Shown here in pieces: positions 1-12,147 of a stretch of 64,000 bases of DNA; position 1 is the first letter of the stretch; each line of letters begins with the position of its first letter. The DNA lies in NCBI RefSeq assembly GCF_005239225.2, contig NC_133299.1, positions 6,576,967-6,640,966 on the forward strand, given 5' to 3'. Source of the DNA: Populus alba. Its lineage: Eukaryota; Streptophyta; Magnoliopsida; Malpighiales; Salicaceae. The position numbers and the translations under genes are program-made. The notes beneath the pieces were generated by a model, which was not told the origin of the DNA, made no database searches, and saw nothing but the letters and a program-made list of their open reading frames with translations.

Positions 1-89
1 TTGGATTCTGAATTGTGATTGTGATTATACTTGTTAGAAATATGATGATTTGCAGGCGTAGCTAAGTGTAAGACCATAAATGACTTAAT

Positions 90-745
90 CATCGCTAACA
101 ATTTCTGAATTGGTAGCGACATGGATTTCACTGATGATTTCATCGTCAACTATAGAAATAAATCTCTTTGATGATTTCTTGGTTAACAACGACTCAGTTT
201 TTGGAAATGATTTTTAAGCCACCAGTAGGCTGTGAGCGTTGATGTTTTCAACATTAGTCATAGAAATGTGTTGAATTGATGATTTCTGAGTCACCAACGA
301 CTCAGTTTTCATCAATGGTTTCCGAGTCAGCTGAAGCTTATATGCGCTGGCGATTTATATCGAATTAGGTGTCAGCAGCAATCAGTCAATGCGAATCGTG
401 GTGCATGCAGCGAATCTATTTTCCTTGTCCAAAGCTGCTGAATAATGGTGTCTACAACGAATCAGTTTTTGCTATCAAATCATGGTGTCTGCAATGAATT
501 AGTTCTCGCTGCCGAAAGCTACCGAATAATGGTGTCTACAGTGAATCAGTTTTCACTACTGAACTGTGGTATCTACAACAAATCAATTTTCTCAGCTAAA
601 TTGTATTATCTACAACGAATCAGTTTTCACTGTTGAATTTTGATGTCTGTAGCAAATTAGTTTTCATTGTCGAATTTTGTATCACCAGCAAATAAGTCTT
701 CGCTACTAAATTCTAAATCACTAGCGAATCAATTTTCATTGCTGA
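90..745. repeat. Minisatellite A, unit about 37 bp
   Basis: Degenerate tandem array. From about 448 to 745 at least eight units of 36-47 bp follow one another. Each contains a core like GTCTACAACGAATCAGTTTT followed by a CACTGCTGAATT-like tail. More diverged copies (for example ACGACTCAGTTTTCATCAATG near 297) extend back to about 90. A short open frame crosses the array, but its protein is just the repeat translated and has no family features. The array adjoins two other arrays, so it may be the untranslated part of a large retroelement or an old satellite block. Confidence 0.75.
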
Positions 746-1020
746 TTTTCTATGATAGACTCCCATAACATAAATGACTTAAATGCTTGTAATGATTTCA
801 TTGTATGATTGTGTAAAATATGGAACACTTGAATGTGAACATATGGATTCTTGAAATAGGTACGGTGACGAATCATGTGATTTCATAATGCAAATGTGCT
901 GACTTGTGACCATTGATGTATTAGGTGGTGCGACCAAGATTGGACCTTTCCAAGCAAGGACACCCTACGAGAGGAATAGGTAGGTGACTTCTACCCTCTT
1001 TTAACATAACATGAGTTTCT

Positions 1021-1745
1021 AAAGTGAATTTATTATCAAGGATCTATTATTGTGCTATATAGAATGCTAAACTGTCATAAATGATCTTATGAGTATTATG
1101 AAGGATCTATTCTTGTATTGTAATGAACATTAACGATCATAAATAGTTGTATGAGTACTTCAAAGGATCTATCGTTGTATTATACTGAATGTAAATTTTC
1201 ATGAATGTTTGTATGAGTATTACGAAGGATCTATTGTTGAATTGTACTGAAGATTAACTATCATAAATAGTTATATGAGTATTACAAAAGATCTATCTTT
1301 GTATTATAATGAATGTTAATTGTCATAAATGTTTTTATGAATATTACAAAGGATTTATTGTTGTGTTATACAAAATGCTAAATTGTTACGAATATTTGTA
1401 TGAGTATTACGAATGATCTATTGTTGTATTGTACTGAACATTAACTATCACGAATAGTTGTATAAGTATTATGAAGGATCTATCATTGTATTATATTAAA
1501 TGTTAATTGTCACAAATGATTGTATAAGTATTACGAAGAATTTAATATTGTGTTATACAAAATGCTAAGTTGCTACGAAATGCTTGTTTGAGTATTACAA
1601 GTGATCTATTGTTATGTTATACTGAACGTTAAACTATTATGGAATGTTTGTATAAGTATTATGAAAGGTCTACTAGTATGGTATAATGAATGTTAAATTG
1701 TTATGAATCATTTGAATGAGCATTACAAAGTATATATTATCATGT
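1021..1745. repeat. Minisatellite B, unit about 62 bp with higher-order pattern
   Basis: About eleven tandem units of 61-64 bp. Each begins with a motif like GAGTATTACGAAGGATCTAT and continues with TTGTATTATACTGAA. Units fall into recognisable subtypes. A units have ATACAAAATGCTAA, B units have GTACTGAACATTAACTATCA and C units have ATAATGAATGTTAATTGTCA. They are ordered roughly A-B-C-B-C-A-B-C-A and then degenerate units. No coding potential is seen. Confidence 0.8.
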
Positions 1746-1779
1746 TATAGTGATTTCATGAACCGTCTACAGAACATTT

Positions 1780-2200
1780 GACTGGTTAATGATTAATTTT
1801 GGCTAATGGCATCTTAAGTAGATGACCGAGATGAACAAATAATTAGCTTCGATTAATTTCATCCTGAGAGAATGATCGGGGTGCATAGATGATTAGCTTC
1901 GACTAATGACATCCTAAAAGGATGACCTATATCGACAAATGATTAGCTTCAAATAATGACATCCTAAGTGGATGACCAAGATGAATAAACGATTGGCTTC
2001 GGCTAATGGTGTTCTAAAAGGATAGCCGGATTTAAAAGTTATAAGTTAGTTTCAAGAATTGATACGTTTATGTTTAATATGTTTTGTATATATCAAGTAT
2101 ATGAAAGAACTTTGATTGTTATCCTTTAAACAAAGAATAATGTTAGTTCGGTTAACGGTATTCAAAACGGATGACTAGGTTTGAGTATTGGAAGGAGAAA
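1780..2200. repeat. Minisatellite C, unit about 57 bp
   Basis: Four to five tandem units of about 55-58 bp lie between 1780 and 2035, followed by a more diverged copy near 2145-2190. The core is GATTAGCTTCGACTAATGAC followed by ATCCTAAAAGGAT, a short palindrome, and GACC. This is the third different short-period array in 2 kb. Confidence 0.7.
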
Positions 2201-2780
2201 TGAAAGAATTATGCTTTTTTGTTTCTAAAAATTAAAAAAAAAAATTGTTACAAGTAAGATTTAACATACATATTTCCTTTCATATTTATTTTCTTTTCTT
2301 CGTGAACAATTGATTATAATAAATTTTCCTCATTCTAAAAAAAAAAAAAAAAGATAATAAAATTTCGCTCATTTGTATTGCTCCAGAGAGATTAATGGAA
2401 CCCCTCATGGTGTGAAAACAAAATAAAATTCAGTGAGGAACTTAATTTCTAATGAACGGTCAACGTATAGTGCATGTCTCCAATTATAAGCGCTACAGTG
2501 TCATTTCCTATCTAGCCACAGACAGCTATCACCACTTATTAGTTTCATAACTAGGTGGACCAGCTCGCCATGCCAAATTTTTTTAATGCTAAAAAAAAAT
2601 ATTTAAATGATAATAATCTGAGAGAATCCGAGACAAATTTATTAAAATACAATCAGGATAGGATATGAGACTAAAACAACTTATAAAAAAAAAAATTGTA
2701 AAACTTGAGGTCTAATAATTTAATATCAAAGATAAAATAAAAAAAATCAAAAAACTATATATATATATATATTAAAAAAA
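2200..2780. other. A/T-rich spacer, no gene seen
   Basis: Low-complexity A/T-rich DNA with several A-runs and a short (TA)n tract near 2756-2772. No open frame with family features, RNA gene or clear mobile element was seen. Confidence 0.5.
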
Positions 2781-3720
2781 AACCTCAAGTAAATTCAGGC
2801 TAATTTGACAAACTCATTACCCATGATATGATATTGAGATTTAAAAAAAAAAATAGAATTTCTAAAGAAAAACCTAGTAAAAAATACCAAAGTTCAATAA
2901 AAAAATAAAAAATATATATAAAAAAACTCGAGCTAACCCAAGTTAACTTTACTAACCTGTCCGTGGAATAACCAAACAAAAAAAAAGTGAAAAAACTAGC
3001 AAAGCTCAAGGAAAAATAATTTAATGTAAAATGATGAAAATATGGAAAAAAAAATAAAAGTCATAAAAAAATCAAGGAAAATGTTTTTTGATTCAACCCG
3101 GATTAACTTCACTAACCTGCCACTCATGACATGAGATCGGGATAAATAAAAAATTAGACTTCTAAAACAAGGACCTAGTAAAAAAAAAAAGTTAAATAAG
3201 AAAAAATGAAAAAGAAAATGCAAGTTAACTCATTTAATTTAATCAACCCGCCTTTAAAATAACCAAACATAAAGAAAAGTAAAAAAAAAAAAATCTAAGG
3301 ACAAATAATTTAATACAAAATGATGTAATTGGAAAAAAAAAAGTCATAAAAAAACTGGGGAAAAAATTTTTTGTGTCAACTCAGGATAACTCGACTAACC
3401 TGCCACTTGTGACATGAGATCAATATAAAAAAAAAATATTAGACTTTCAAAAGAAGGACCAAGTAAAAAAGATTGAAGTTAAATTAAAAAAACATTAAGA
3501 AAGAAAATGAAAGTTAACCCAGGCTAACTTAACTAACTTGTACTTAGGATAACCCATTAGAAAGAAAAGAAAAAAAAAATCACATAACTCAAGGACCAAT
3601 AATTTAATGTCAAATGATAAAATTGTAAGAAAAAAACATTAAGAAAAAAAATCATAGTCAACCATAGTTAACTTGACAAACTTGTTACCCAAGTTATAAG
3701 ATGAGATAACTTAACTAAAA
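2780..3720. repeat. Dimeric tandem array, period about 285 bp
   Basis: Two related modules alternate. Module A has TAACTTGACTAACCTGCCAC followed by CATGACATGAGATC; copies are near 2795, 3095, 3378 and 3656. Module B has GTTAACCCAGGCTAACTT followed by a GGATAACC(A) segment; copies are near 2930, 3225 and 3512. A-to-A spacing is about 280-300 bp, so the real unit is an A-B dimer present a little over three times. Lys/Asn- or Phe-rich open frames here are A-run translations. Related sequence recurs near 15.0-15.3 kb and 52.25-52.48 kb, so this is a dispersed family that is locally tandem. Confidence 0.7.
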
Positions 3721-5330
3721 GAAAAGTGGAACAAATAATGAAGTTAAAGGCCTAATAAGAAAATATTAAATGATGAATTTGAAAATAAAAATTTAATAAA
3801 GGACCGCAAAAAAAGATTGAACTTAAATCCAGCCCGGTCATGAGGCTAGGAATGCCTTGTTGGAAGGCAATCATGAAAAAATAATAAATTTAAATATCCA
3901 CATGTAAAACAATTTTAAACTTAAACAATGCATACAAAAAATCATACAAAAACAAAATGAAAAAAAAAATTATGCTTAAATTTAAAAACAAAATAAACTA
4001 AGAAAATGATTAAAAAAATAATCGAAAGAATGAGGACTAAAACTAGATAAAAAAAATCAAATGAAATTAAATGTTAAGGGACAAAATATATATATAAAAA
4101 AAAAACAAGAAAAAGAATAAGAATATGACAATTAAAATAATGAGGACCAAAATTAGATTAAAAGAATAAATGCAATAAAATGATATGGGATGAAATTAAA
4201 AATAATATAATAATTAAGAAAAGTATAAAACATAGAAATAGAGCAATCAAAAGTAAAAGGACCAAATTGGATAAAAAAAATTACATAGAAGAAAATATCC
4301 AATGATAAAATAAATAGTAAATAAAAAAGAAGGGTCAAGATCGATAAAATCACAAACTTGAGGACATAATTATTTGTTGGAAGGGTTTGCGTGAATTTCA
4401 AGTGCATGAGAGAGGAAAAGAAAGGAAAGAAAAAAACTTCATCGCAGCTCAACCAGATCTTCTCCGTGAGCATGCGCCACACCACCAAAAAAAGAATGAC
4501 ACGTTGTCGTGAATGGAGGATTTTTTTAATCGAACGGCCTCGCATGTGCCACCTAAATGGCGTAGGGGTGACTTAATAATATATAATTTCTGAAAATTAT
4601 TGAATATTCTTTAACCAAATCTAAAAATAACAAAAAAAACTGAATAAAAAAGACTAATACATCCTTGAATTCAACCTCTCTTTTTAAAAAAAAAAAAAAA
4701 TTCAAGAGTAATTCCTCCATTTAACTCTTTAAAAGGATCGAAAAGAAAAGCTCCTATGTGCATACTCTTTTTTTTTTCTTCTAAATCGTAGCTTAACTGT
4801 ACAATTATTTTTTAAAAGATTAGAGAGCCCCTCCTCACCTAAAGCTTAATATTTTTTTGGCTTTTAAAGGTAAAATAGTCATTTTAATGTAATAAAAAAG
4901 GTGTCCCTATTAATTTGTCCCCAGTTAATTTTGCAATGACCAATGTATTTTATGAAAAAAATAATTCTACCTCCCATTGCAAGTTTCATTAATTTTGTCT
5001 TCGAGAGTAAAAATATAATTAACTATTTCAGCTAGTAGTAAAATATATCTATAACTAAATACTTTATAGATACCATTTAGTTTTTTTTTTTTTTTCAATG
5101 TTGTGTGTGATAACTGATAAGAAGATAGCAGCAAAATAAGCTATCTACCTCAAAAACTCAAACGCCCATCTCTAAAATATAATATAACTATTTGCTTGCT
5201 TCTTAAAGTCCCAGCTAGATGCTGTTACCGTGTAGTGTGGGCTAAATTTTTAAAATCCATTATACAATGGGTCGAGGGTACCAGTGCGCGTATTAAAAAA
5301 TTTATTAGAATTTGATACTGTAATAATAAT
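3720..5330. other. Gene-free A/T-rich region
   Basis: A-rich sequence, mostly poly-A tracts and degenerate AAAATTAGA-type repeats to about 4.3 kb, then ordinary A/T-rich spacer. Open frames on both strands at 4.15-4.58 kb are antisense to each other and low in complexity. No gene was recognised. Confidence 0.5.
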
Positions 5331-5470
5331 TATTTTTTAAAATATTTTTTATTTTAAAATATATTAAAATATTATTTTTTTATTTTTTAAAAATTATTTT
5401 TGACATCAACACATAAAAACATATTAATTTAAAAAAAAAAAAAAATTAACTTTTTTTAAAAAAATACTTT
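5330..5470. mobile_element. A/T-rich MITE-like copy (dispersed family)
   Basis: This copy carries the block TTTTTTAAAATATTTTTTAT followed by ATTTTTGACATCAACACAT and an A-rich arm. The same block, with the hallmark ATCAGCACATCAAAA, recurs at about 28.5, 28.75, 40.5, 46.35, 46.9, 51.3, 52.0 and 63.4 kb. The alternating T-rich and A-rich arms suggest a fold-back MITE. Ends are not well defined in this copy. Confidence 0.5.
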
Positions 5471-6272
5471 TTAACTGCAATGGCAAGCACTACTAACTTA
5501 CACACATTTTGCTGTGATTATGGATTTGAAGTTTCAGTAATATTACTGTGAGTTGAAATTATTTTAAAAAATACTAGTATAAATTCAAAACATGATTAAG
5601 TTTACACATTTGAAATTTAATAATAAGTTAATCAAATTAAATTATCAAGATGATTCTCAACTCAATTTTTATATGTGAAATTATTAAATTGAAAATAAAA
5701 GCTAAGTAACTTGGAAAAGAATGAATAAATTGTGCTGAAAAAAGATATTTGTATTTCAATTTCAATTCAAGTTCCTCTATTTTTAATTATTCTCAAACAA
5801 TAAAGTGAATTTTGATTTTATAATGTCAAAATAATTTTTTTATATCATGATAAGTAGAGTTAAGCTAATCGAATCAAATTATCAATTATTTTAATTTTAA
5901 AGTAACTCAATTTAAAATAATATTTAAATACAAAAATCAATCTAAATAAACATTAGATACAAAATATCGTATTTTTCATATATTTATTACACATATTTAG
6001 ACAAAACTTCAACACAATACCTTAAACATTGCAAGTCTTGAATTAAGAAAAATGGCTAGAATTGTGTAGTAAATTTTAATTAGCACTGCTTTCCTTTATA
6101 TATTGAGTTCAACCCTTCTACATAACTTTTCTGGTATTAATAACCTTTTAAGCTCTTTACCCCCGGAAAAAAAAAAAAAAACTTTTAAAATTTTTTTTCT
6201 TCCCCGAGTTTAATCTTATTTCCAAATGAAATAATTTAATTTCCTACGGTACAATAAATTGAAATCTGATGA
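5470..6272. other. Spacer, nothing recognised
   Basis: A/T-rich sequence without an open frame of note, RNA gene or structured repeat. Confidence 0.4.
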
Positions 6273-6396
6273 CATCCCCACCTATTTCATTCAAAAGGAA
6301 TAAATACTCTAGTCAGCGAGTTGGAGTTTTATGTAATAGACTGGCTTAACATCCCCACCTATTCATTCAAAGTGAATAAATATACTCTAGTCAGCG
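6273..6396. repeat. 46-bp direct repeat pair
   Basis: CATCCCCACCTATT(T)CATTC, then an AAAGGAATAAA-like stretch and CTCTAGTCAGCG, occurs at 6273-6318 and again at 6350-6396 with few differences. The two copies are about 32 bp apart. The second copy directly abuts the SINE-like sequence that follows, so the pair may reflect a target or filler duplication. Confidence 0.65.
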
Positions 6397-6610
6397 GTTA
6401 AGGTCTTGGCTCAGTGGTTGAAGGGACTTGTTTCTTTCCTCTGTATCCTGAATTTAAACCTTACCGTGCACATCTATCACTCCCGCGGTACCTTATTTCA
6501 AGCAAATGCATCAAAATGGAAGACTTCTTGGTTAATTTGGATCTTTCATGCTTTTATCTCCTTAATCTTTGTAATTATACATCTTACACTAACTACACTA
6601 TGATGTATAA
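6397..6610 (+). mobile_element. SINE-like tRNA-derived retroposon
   Basis: The head contains TGGCTCAGTGG (6407-6417), which matches the RNA polymerase III A box at nearly every position. A weak B-box-like GAATTTAAACC follows about 35 bp later, and then CGTGCACATCTATCACTCC, a sequence style seen in Salicaceae SINEs. The 3' part is A/T-rich. The B box is degraded, so this would be an old copy. It could instead be a chance A box in an unrelated repeat. Confidence 0.5.
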
Positions 6611-7296
6611 TTTATATCTAATGAAAAAAAAGGTGAGATACACAAAATTATCCAGATGATGTATAATTTATAGAGATGTCACAACGGGCAGAAAAGGTGA
6701 GAGAGTGTAACAACTAATGACAAAAACCAAATGGGTATTATATCTTTTCTTTCGAGAAATTTGGTTTTACTTTGATGCAATGGAAAGGATCATAAACTTC
6801 ATAGAATTTATTCATTTCATGTATTACTGAAATAATTCAATTTATTGATGGGCATATATATTTTAATTACCAGCGGTATAAAAGGTGACAGAGTATAACA
6901 ACTATTTATAACTTCATAAAAATAATCTTACAAAATCATAGATATATATAGGCTGCAAAGGGTTCGAGCAAAGATTAATTTTGATGTGATTGAACTCAGT
7001 TTTCCTTATGTATATAAAGCTCAACTCGGTTGACTTCATGATAAGTTCAAGGCTTGAAATTCATATTTAGTTGAATTAAATTTTGTAAATCTATTTCTTC
7101 AGTATGATCAAATGAATATTGTATCAATGTTGTGATTTGAATATCAATGAGAATATTTTTTTTAATAACATTATTTGAGATTTGAAGACTAATGAGTAAA
7201 AGGAGTATATCCCATTAGCCATTAAACCAATCATCTCATCATTAGTTAATGAGCTAATCCTTTGAATTAAAAAATAATTGAATACAATTACTATTG

Positions 7297-7530
7297 AGAA
7301 AAACTAATATATGGATTAAAATCCTTTTCATGTGAAAAGTTTCATTAAAATTGTATCACTAGTCTGAACATGATCACATATTATTTGAACATAAACAATA
7401 CTTAATATTCACAACCTAAATGTAACAAAATTAAAGTGTTTAATCCTTTTAAAAGTATGAAAGGGTTTTTGGATTTCCTTCTTTTTCAATGCCAAGTTCC
7501 TTAGAAAAACTCTACGAATCCTTTTTGCCA
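7297..7530. repeat. Dispersed direct repeat, copy 1
   Basis: This copy begins with AAACTAATATATGGATTAAA and ends near GAAAAACTCTACGAA. A diverged copy in the same orientation lies at 9958-10172, about 2.66 kb away. Shared landmarks in order are TTGTATCACTAG, CATGATCACAT, TTTGAACAT, GTGTTTAATCCTTT and GTATGAAAG. The two may be eroded terminal repeats of a 2.9-kb element or simply two copies of one family. Confidence 0.55.
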
Positions 7531-9957
7531 TCTCTTTTGTTCCTAGTTACAAATCTCTCATAATGTTTTTTCCTCTTCGAAAACTCTTTTAATGTTCAAT
7601 TTTTTTTTTAGTTTTATACGAGGGGAATTTATCCCCAAAGATAACTTCCCTCCCTACTCTTCTATTACATGAGATCGAGGTTTATATTAACCCATTAATA
7701 CTGTTGACACACGTGAATGGCGGTGCTGAGAAAGTCCTCCCAAACCAAGATTGTCATTGGGTGAAATTCTTGTTTTTTATTAGTAAAAAAAAAGATGGAA
7801 TTCACCTAATATTTTGGTCACTAAAAACTTTAACTAGTGTTAAAATCTAGATAAAGAGATTTGTTGTGTACATAAATGACGTATCATTTATAGTACACTT
7901 TATCTAAGGTAAGTTATATTATTTATCGGTATGATATTAATTAAGTTGTTGTTGTATTTTTTAATTGTTAGTCTATGTAATGGTTAAAGTTGGTCCACCC
8001 CAATAGAGTGGAATATAGATTTAAGCTCAAGCCTAGCCATTATAAAGTCAAAATATATTTTTTATATTTTTCTTTTAAAACCAGGAATACATCTTAAGTG
8101 TAAGTTCATAATCCTTGATATTAGAACAAATAAAATATTTTTTTATATTTAAAATGTAGAGTTCTCATAGATTTCATAAATTGATTATTAAATCTAAATA
8201 TGCATGCAAAAATATCAACAAAACTATTTTTCTTGAATTTTAGTATTTAAAAATCCTAAATCATGCCATGTATTTTTATTATTATTTATGCAAATATGAT
8301 TTTTATTTTTATTTTTGAAAGACTTCTTCATATGCAATTTTAAAATAAAGTTGTATTTTTTTAAGGAAAGACTTTTGTTTTTTTTTTTTTCACATAAAGA
8401 AATTGATTTATTTAATACCAAAAAAACACCTCACGTGTAGATTATAATTCCAAAATATTAAACATGAGGGTAAAAATATATAGGGAACTCAAAATTAATT
8501 GCAAAAATGGTTTTTTTTTTTCAAAACTTCAAAAAAAATTATCAAAATTAAACTAAAACCATGTTTGGCAAAGCACAAACATCTGTTTTAAATCAAACTA
8601 TTTCAACTATGATGTCAATTCAAGATGAATCAATTCAAAACCAAGAAACACCAAAAAAGATCCACATGAATTTCAAATTTTATGATAATTCAAAGAAATC
8701 AACATAAATCCAATCACAATTCATGAATCAAGATTTAATATTCAATTTAAATATACCCATAATCCATCACAAATCATTACACCATCTCAAATAAAAAACA
8801 CACAATAATTCCAAAAAAAATATTTAATCAATAAAAAAAATACTTAACAATAAAATTGTTATAAATTTTTCAAAAAAAAAAAAAAGATGATTTCAAGTTA
8901 TAAATCAACCTTCCGAGAGTGACTAGATGGGTTATAGGTGGTCTAGGGAGCTACTAGAGTACACTAGTGATGAGAAAATAGTGGTGGTATGTGATTTCAA
9001 CGTACCACCACCACTAGCAGCGTGTGAGTCCACACTTCATCTTTAGTCAAGCAAAAAAAAATGTAGATCTTGACCAATTTCTTTTTCTACTTCTTCATGT
9101 GCTAGCAATAAAAGGCACAGTTACCTGTAAAAGGAAAAATCACATAAACTGGTTGATTCAATTTGTTTCTTTCTCTTAGTATATAATTGATTTTTTTTTC
9201 CTTTCTTGGTTGCTTCAACAATCAATCAGTGAAGAAGAGGCATGGTAGAAGTTGTGGAGTAGTGGAAGAGGATGGTTGGGTTAACAATAGCGTTGGGTTT
9301 GTGACTTGTTGGTTTAGGGTTTGGGTGATTTGGTTTGGTTTTTTTTTTTTTTTTTTAAGGAGAATATTGAGGGTCATGTGGTTACTAGAAGGAGGTTAAA
9401 AATGGAAGGGGGCAGCGTCGGTTGGAATTGATTGGAGGAGGAGAGATTAACGCTTTATGACTTGGAGTGGTTGTCATGATTGAAAGGAGGGTGATGGTCA
9501 TTGCATTGTACTGTTTGGAGCAGTTGTAACTTGTAAGTGTTGCAATGGTCATCGCTTGGTTAGAAGGGTTGATTTCGATCAAGAAGTGAGATAAAAAGGA
9601 TTTTTATTTTTATTTTATTTTTTATAGAGGCTGGAGCTATCATGGCTGGTATAAGGATATTTAAAGGTTATTGGTTAAATGTGAGTTTGGTATAGGGATA
9701 TGATGGAGCTACTCCTAATAGGTGCTACTTATGGTTGGGTTTGTATGGAGGAACTTTGGAAGGCTGTTGTGTATTCAATATTGGTGTTGTTGTCACAAGT
9801 TAAAACTATTAGAAAATAATAAAAAAAAAAAAAAAAGCATTAGTTTAATGTTTTTTTCAATTCATAAGCACTTTTTAAAAGTATATGAAAATTGAAGCAA
9901 AAACCATGTCAAATACTCTCTTAGTAAACAAGTAAAATAGCTTCATTACCAATATTG
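7531..9957. other. Gene-free region between the direct repeats
   Basis: A/T-rich DNA with A-runs (8.2-8.9 kb) and a slightly more G-rich part at 8.9-9.8 kb. The short open frames there have no domain or codon signature I recognise. No retroelement protein motif was found between the two repeat copies. Confidence 0.4.
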
Positions 9958-10172
9958 TAAAAATTAATATATGGATCAAAATCCATTTCTTGTAAGATAT
10001 CTTATAGAACTTGTATCACTAGCTTAAGCATGGTCACATGTTATTTAAACATGAATCATACTCGATCAAATTAGAGTGTATCTGAATTATAGTGTTCAAT
10101 CCTTTGAAGAGTATGAAAGAGTCTTTGACTTTCCTAATTCTTCAATGCAAAATTTCTTGAAAAAACTCTATG
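9958..10172. repeat. Dispersed direct repeat, copy 2
   Basis: Diverged second copy of the sequence at 7297-7530, in the same orientation and with the same order of landmarks. Confidence 0.55.
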
Positions 10173-10418
10173 AAACAATTATACTTATATTTTATTGAAA
10201 CATAATATTTTATTCCTCTGTCACTTAAAAAGGATCTACTTATATTCCACCATTATTTCTTTTATGCATATATACTAAATTATCAAGAAATTTTAATTTA
10301 TGAAAAAAAATGTATTAATGAAATGTAACATTAATTTGTTTTATGTCCTTCACATATACACACACAAAAAGTTTATTTGTGAAATTTAAAATGAGTTTGC
10401 TACTAAGGAGCTCGTGTG

Positions 10419-10419
<1 letters not shown>

Positions 10420-10448
<29 letters not shown>
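10420..10448. repeat. (TA)n microsatellite
   Basis: About 13 TA units. On the minus strand it follows AATAAAATCTTGACTATC, so it may be the simple-sequence tail of the LINE fragment that starts here. Confidence 0.8.
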
Positions 10449-10449
<1 letters not shown>

Positions 10450-12112
10450 GATAGTCAAGATTTTATTAAAAATTTTGTTAAAAAAAAAAATAGCCTAAGA
10501 AACAATAAAAAAAGGCAATAACATAAAAGAGAAAGGAAAGAAGATGTAGAAGCACGGTATCTACAACAAGAAGAAGAAAACAGGGACTTGATAATGGATA
10601 AAAACTAGAAAGTTAGCTTTTGTTATCCCTGAAAAAAATCCCATTAGAGCTGATCCCTAAATCCAAATCGGTGTAAGTTAAAGTTGTGCTATCAAGCTTC
10701 AACCATAAGGAGAACTTATGGAAGATCAAATAAAAACAACCTTGAAGATCTCAAGTAGCATCATTGAATATTACATCATTCTGATAAAGGCATAAACTCC
10801 ACACAATACAAAAAAAAAAAAAAAAAGATGATATGAAAGATTCTAGAATTTTCCTTGTACTATAAAAGATTATTGGTAGCACATGTCATCAACATAATTT
10901 GGGAAACAACCACTAATACCCCACTAAGATAGAAATTACATCCATCACTTCAAAGGCAAAAATATATTGAATGAAGAGATGGCTTGAAGTTTCGAGACTT
11001 CTTTTACAAAACACACATCTAACTTGCTAGGGAAAGGAAATCATGCTAAAACAAGATATTGTAGGTGGAAACTTTATCTTGGACAAGCGGCCAAAGAAAC
11101 AATTGAACATTTAGGGGGCGTCCTTTTTAACCATATTGAAGACCGAAAATGTTGAACACCACCATAAAGCAATTGATCCAAGAGATGGGAACTAGATTTT
11201 ACTGTATAAAAACCATTTGTATTGAGAGTCCAGATCTTCCTGTTCAACCTAAAACAATACATGATATTTGTTTCCAATAAGGATAATATAAAAGATAGCT
11301 GATCAAGCTCATATTGACATCATAGAGTGATGTCATTGTAAATACCACATCTAATTACAGTTAATCTAGTTTCTCATATCAGTAACCACAAAAAATTGGG
11401 AAGAAGACAAAAGAAATAACTTGGGGAAGGCTATTTTAAAAGAATATCTCCAATCCAATTATCCAACAAAAGGATGTTAACCTGTCATTGCCCACAGGAA
11501 ACTTATAGCTAGTGTTGTGTGAAAGCATGATGGTCACCTGTCTGAAGAGTGAACATAATTAATATCCCTCTAAATTTTAGAGAGATGTTGGCTGAAAGTT
11601 GAGATCCATTCTCAAAAGCTGGTTTGTACAAGTTAATAATAATATATTTCCATAGACCAGAGCCCGGAGAAGAAAGTCTCCATATCCATTTAAATAACAA
11701 GGCTATATTTTTTGACATAAGGGGGCCTATACCAAGACCTTTGATGGCGAAATAAAAAAGGAATGGGGATATAGGGTCCTCTTGACGAATACCCCGCTGA
11801 ACTGAGAATTCCTTTGATGGAGAACTGTTAGTAAGAATTGAAAGTTTTGAAATAAACATTCATAAATCATATCTCTCCATTTCCTTCCAGACCCCATATA
11901 GCCCATGATCTCGTCCAGATAACCCCATGAGACTGTGTTGAACGCCTTATAGAAATCAACCTTGAAAATCAGACCTGTACCTCTCCGTCTCTTTGAATCA
12001 CAAACCAATTCATTGGCAACAATGAATCCATCTACAATCTGCGGTCTGTTATGAAAGCGGATTGATTGATGCTAATGTCAATCTGGAAGAAAGAATTTTA
12101 GCAATGGTTTTA
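10449..12112 (-). pseudogene. Decayed LINE (non-LTR) reverse transcriptase fragment
   Basis: Read on the minus strand, the pieces are in L1-type reverse-transcriptase order across several frameshifts and stops. First comes KTIAKILSSRL (about 12111-12080), then INQSAFITDRR, then a segment with IFKVDFYKAFNTVSW (the FDxAFD-like block, near 11960). RGIRQEDPISPFLF follows near 11790 (RQGDPLSP block). Further on is a zf-RVT-like tail with TNGFYTVKSS and IWLKRTPPKCSI near 11230-11090, and then MCVL. The YADD box was not found intact. The 5' end is truncated near 12112, as is usual for LINEs. A polyadenylation-type AATAAA lies on the minus strand close to the (TA)n tail. No target duplication was found. 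It is inactive. Confidence 0.8.
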
Positions 12113-12147
12113 GCAGCTCAGCAAGCTGAACCAAGTTAAATCCACCT

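Noticed and set aside
445..636. 63-codon open frame
   Set aside because: Its protein is the 37-bp minisatellite read through (repeated NQF/NES-like words); not a gene.
90..2200. CRISPR-like array
   Set aside because: Repeats have no constant repeat/unique spacer structure and the genome is a plant nuclear one; these are minisatellites.
2800..3223. Minus-strand Phe-rich open frames
   Set aside because: They come from A-runs within the 285-bp dimeric array.
4153..4576. Overlapping antisense open frames (130 and 61 codons)
   Set aside because: Low-complexity composition, no motif, no splice context.
6397..6470. Functional tRNA gene
   Set aside because: Only the A box is good; there is no cloverleaf, anticodon stem or intact B box.
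10424..12112. Target site duplication of the LINE
   Set aside because: I compared the flanks (AGCTCGTGTGCTTTT on the left, AGCAGCTCAGCAAG on the right) and similarity is not above chance.
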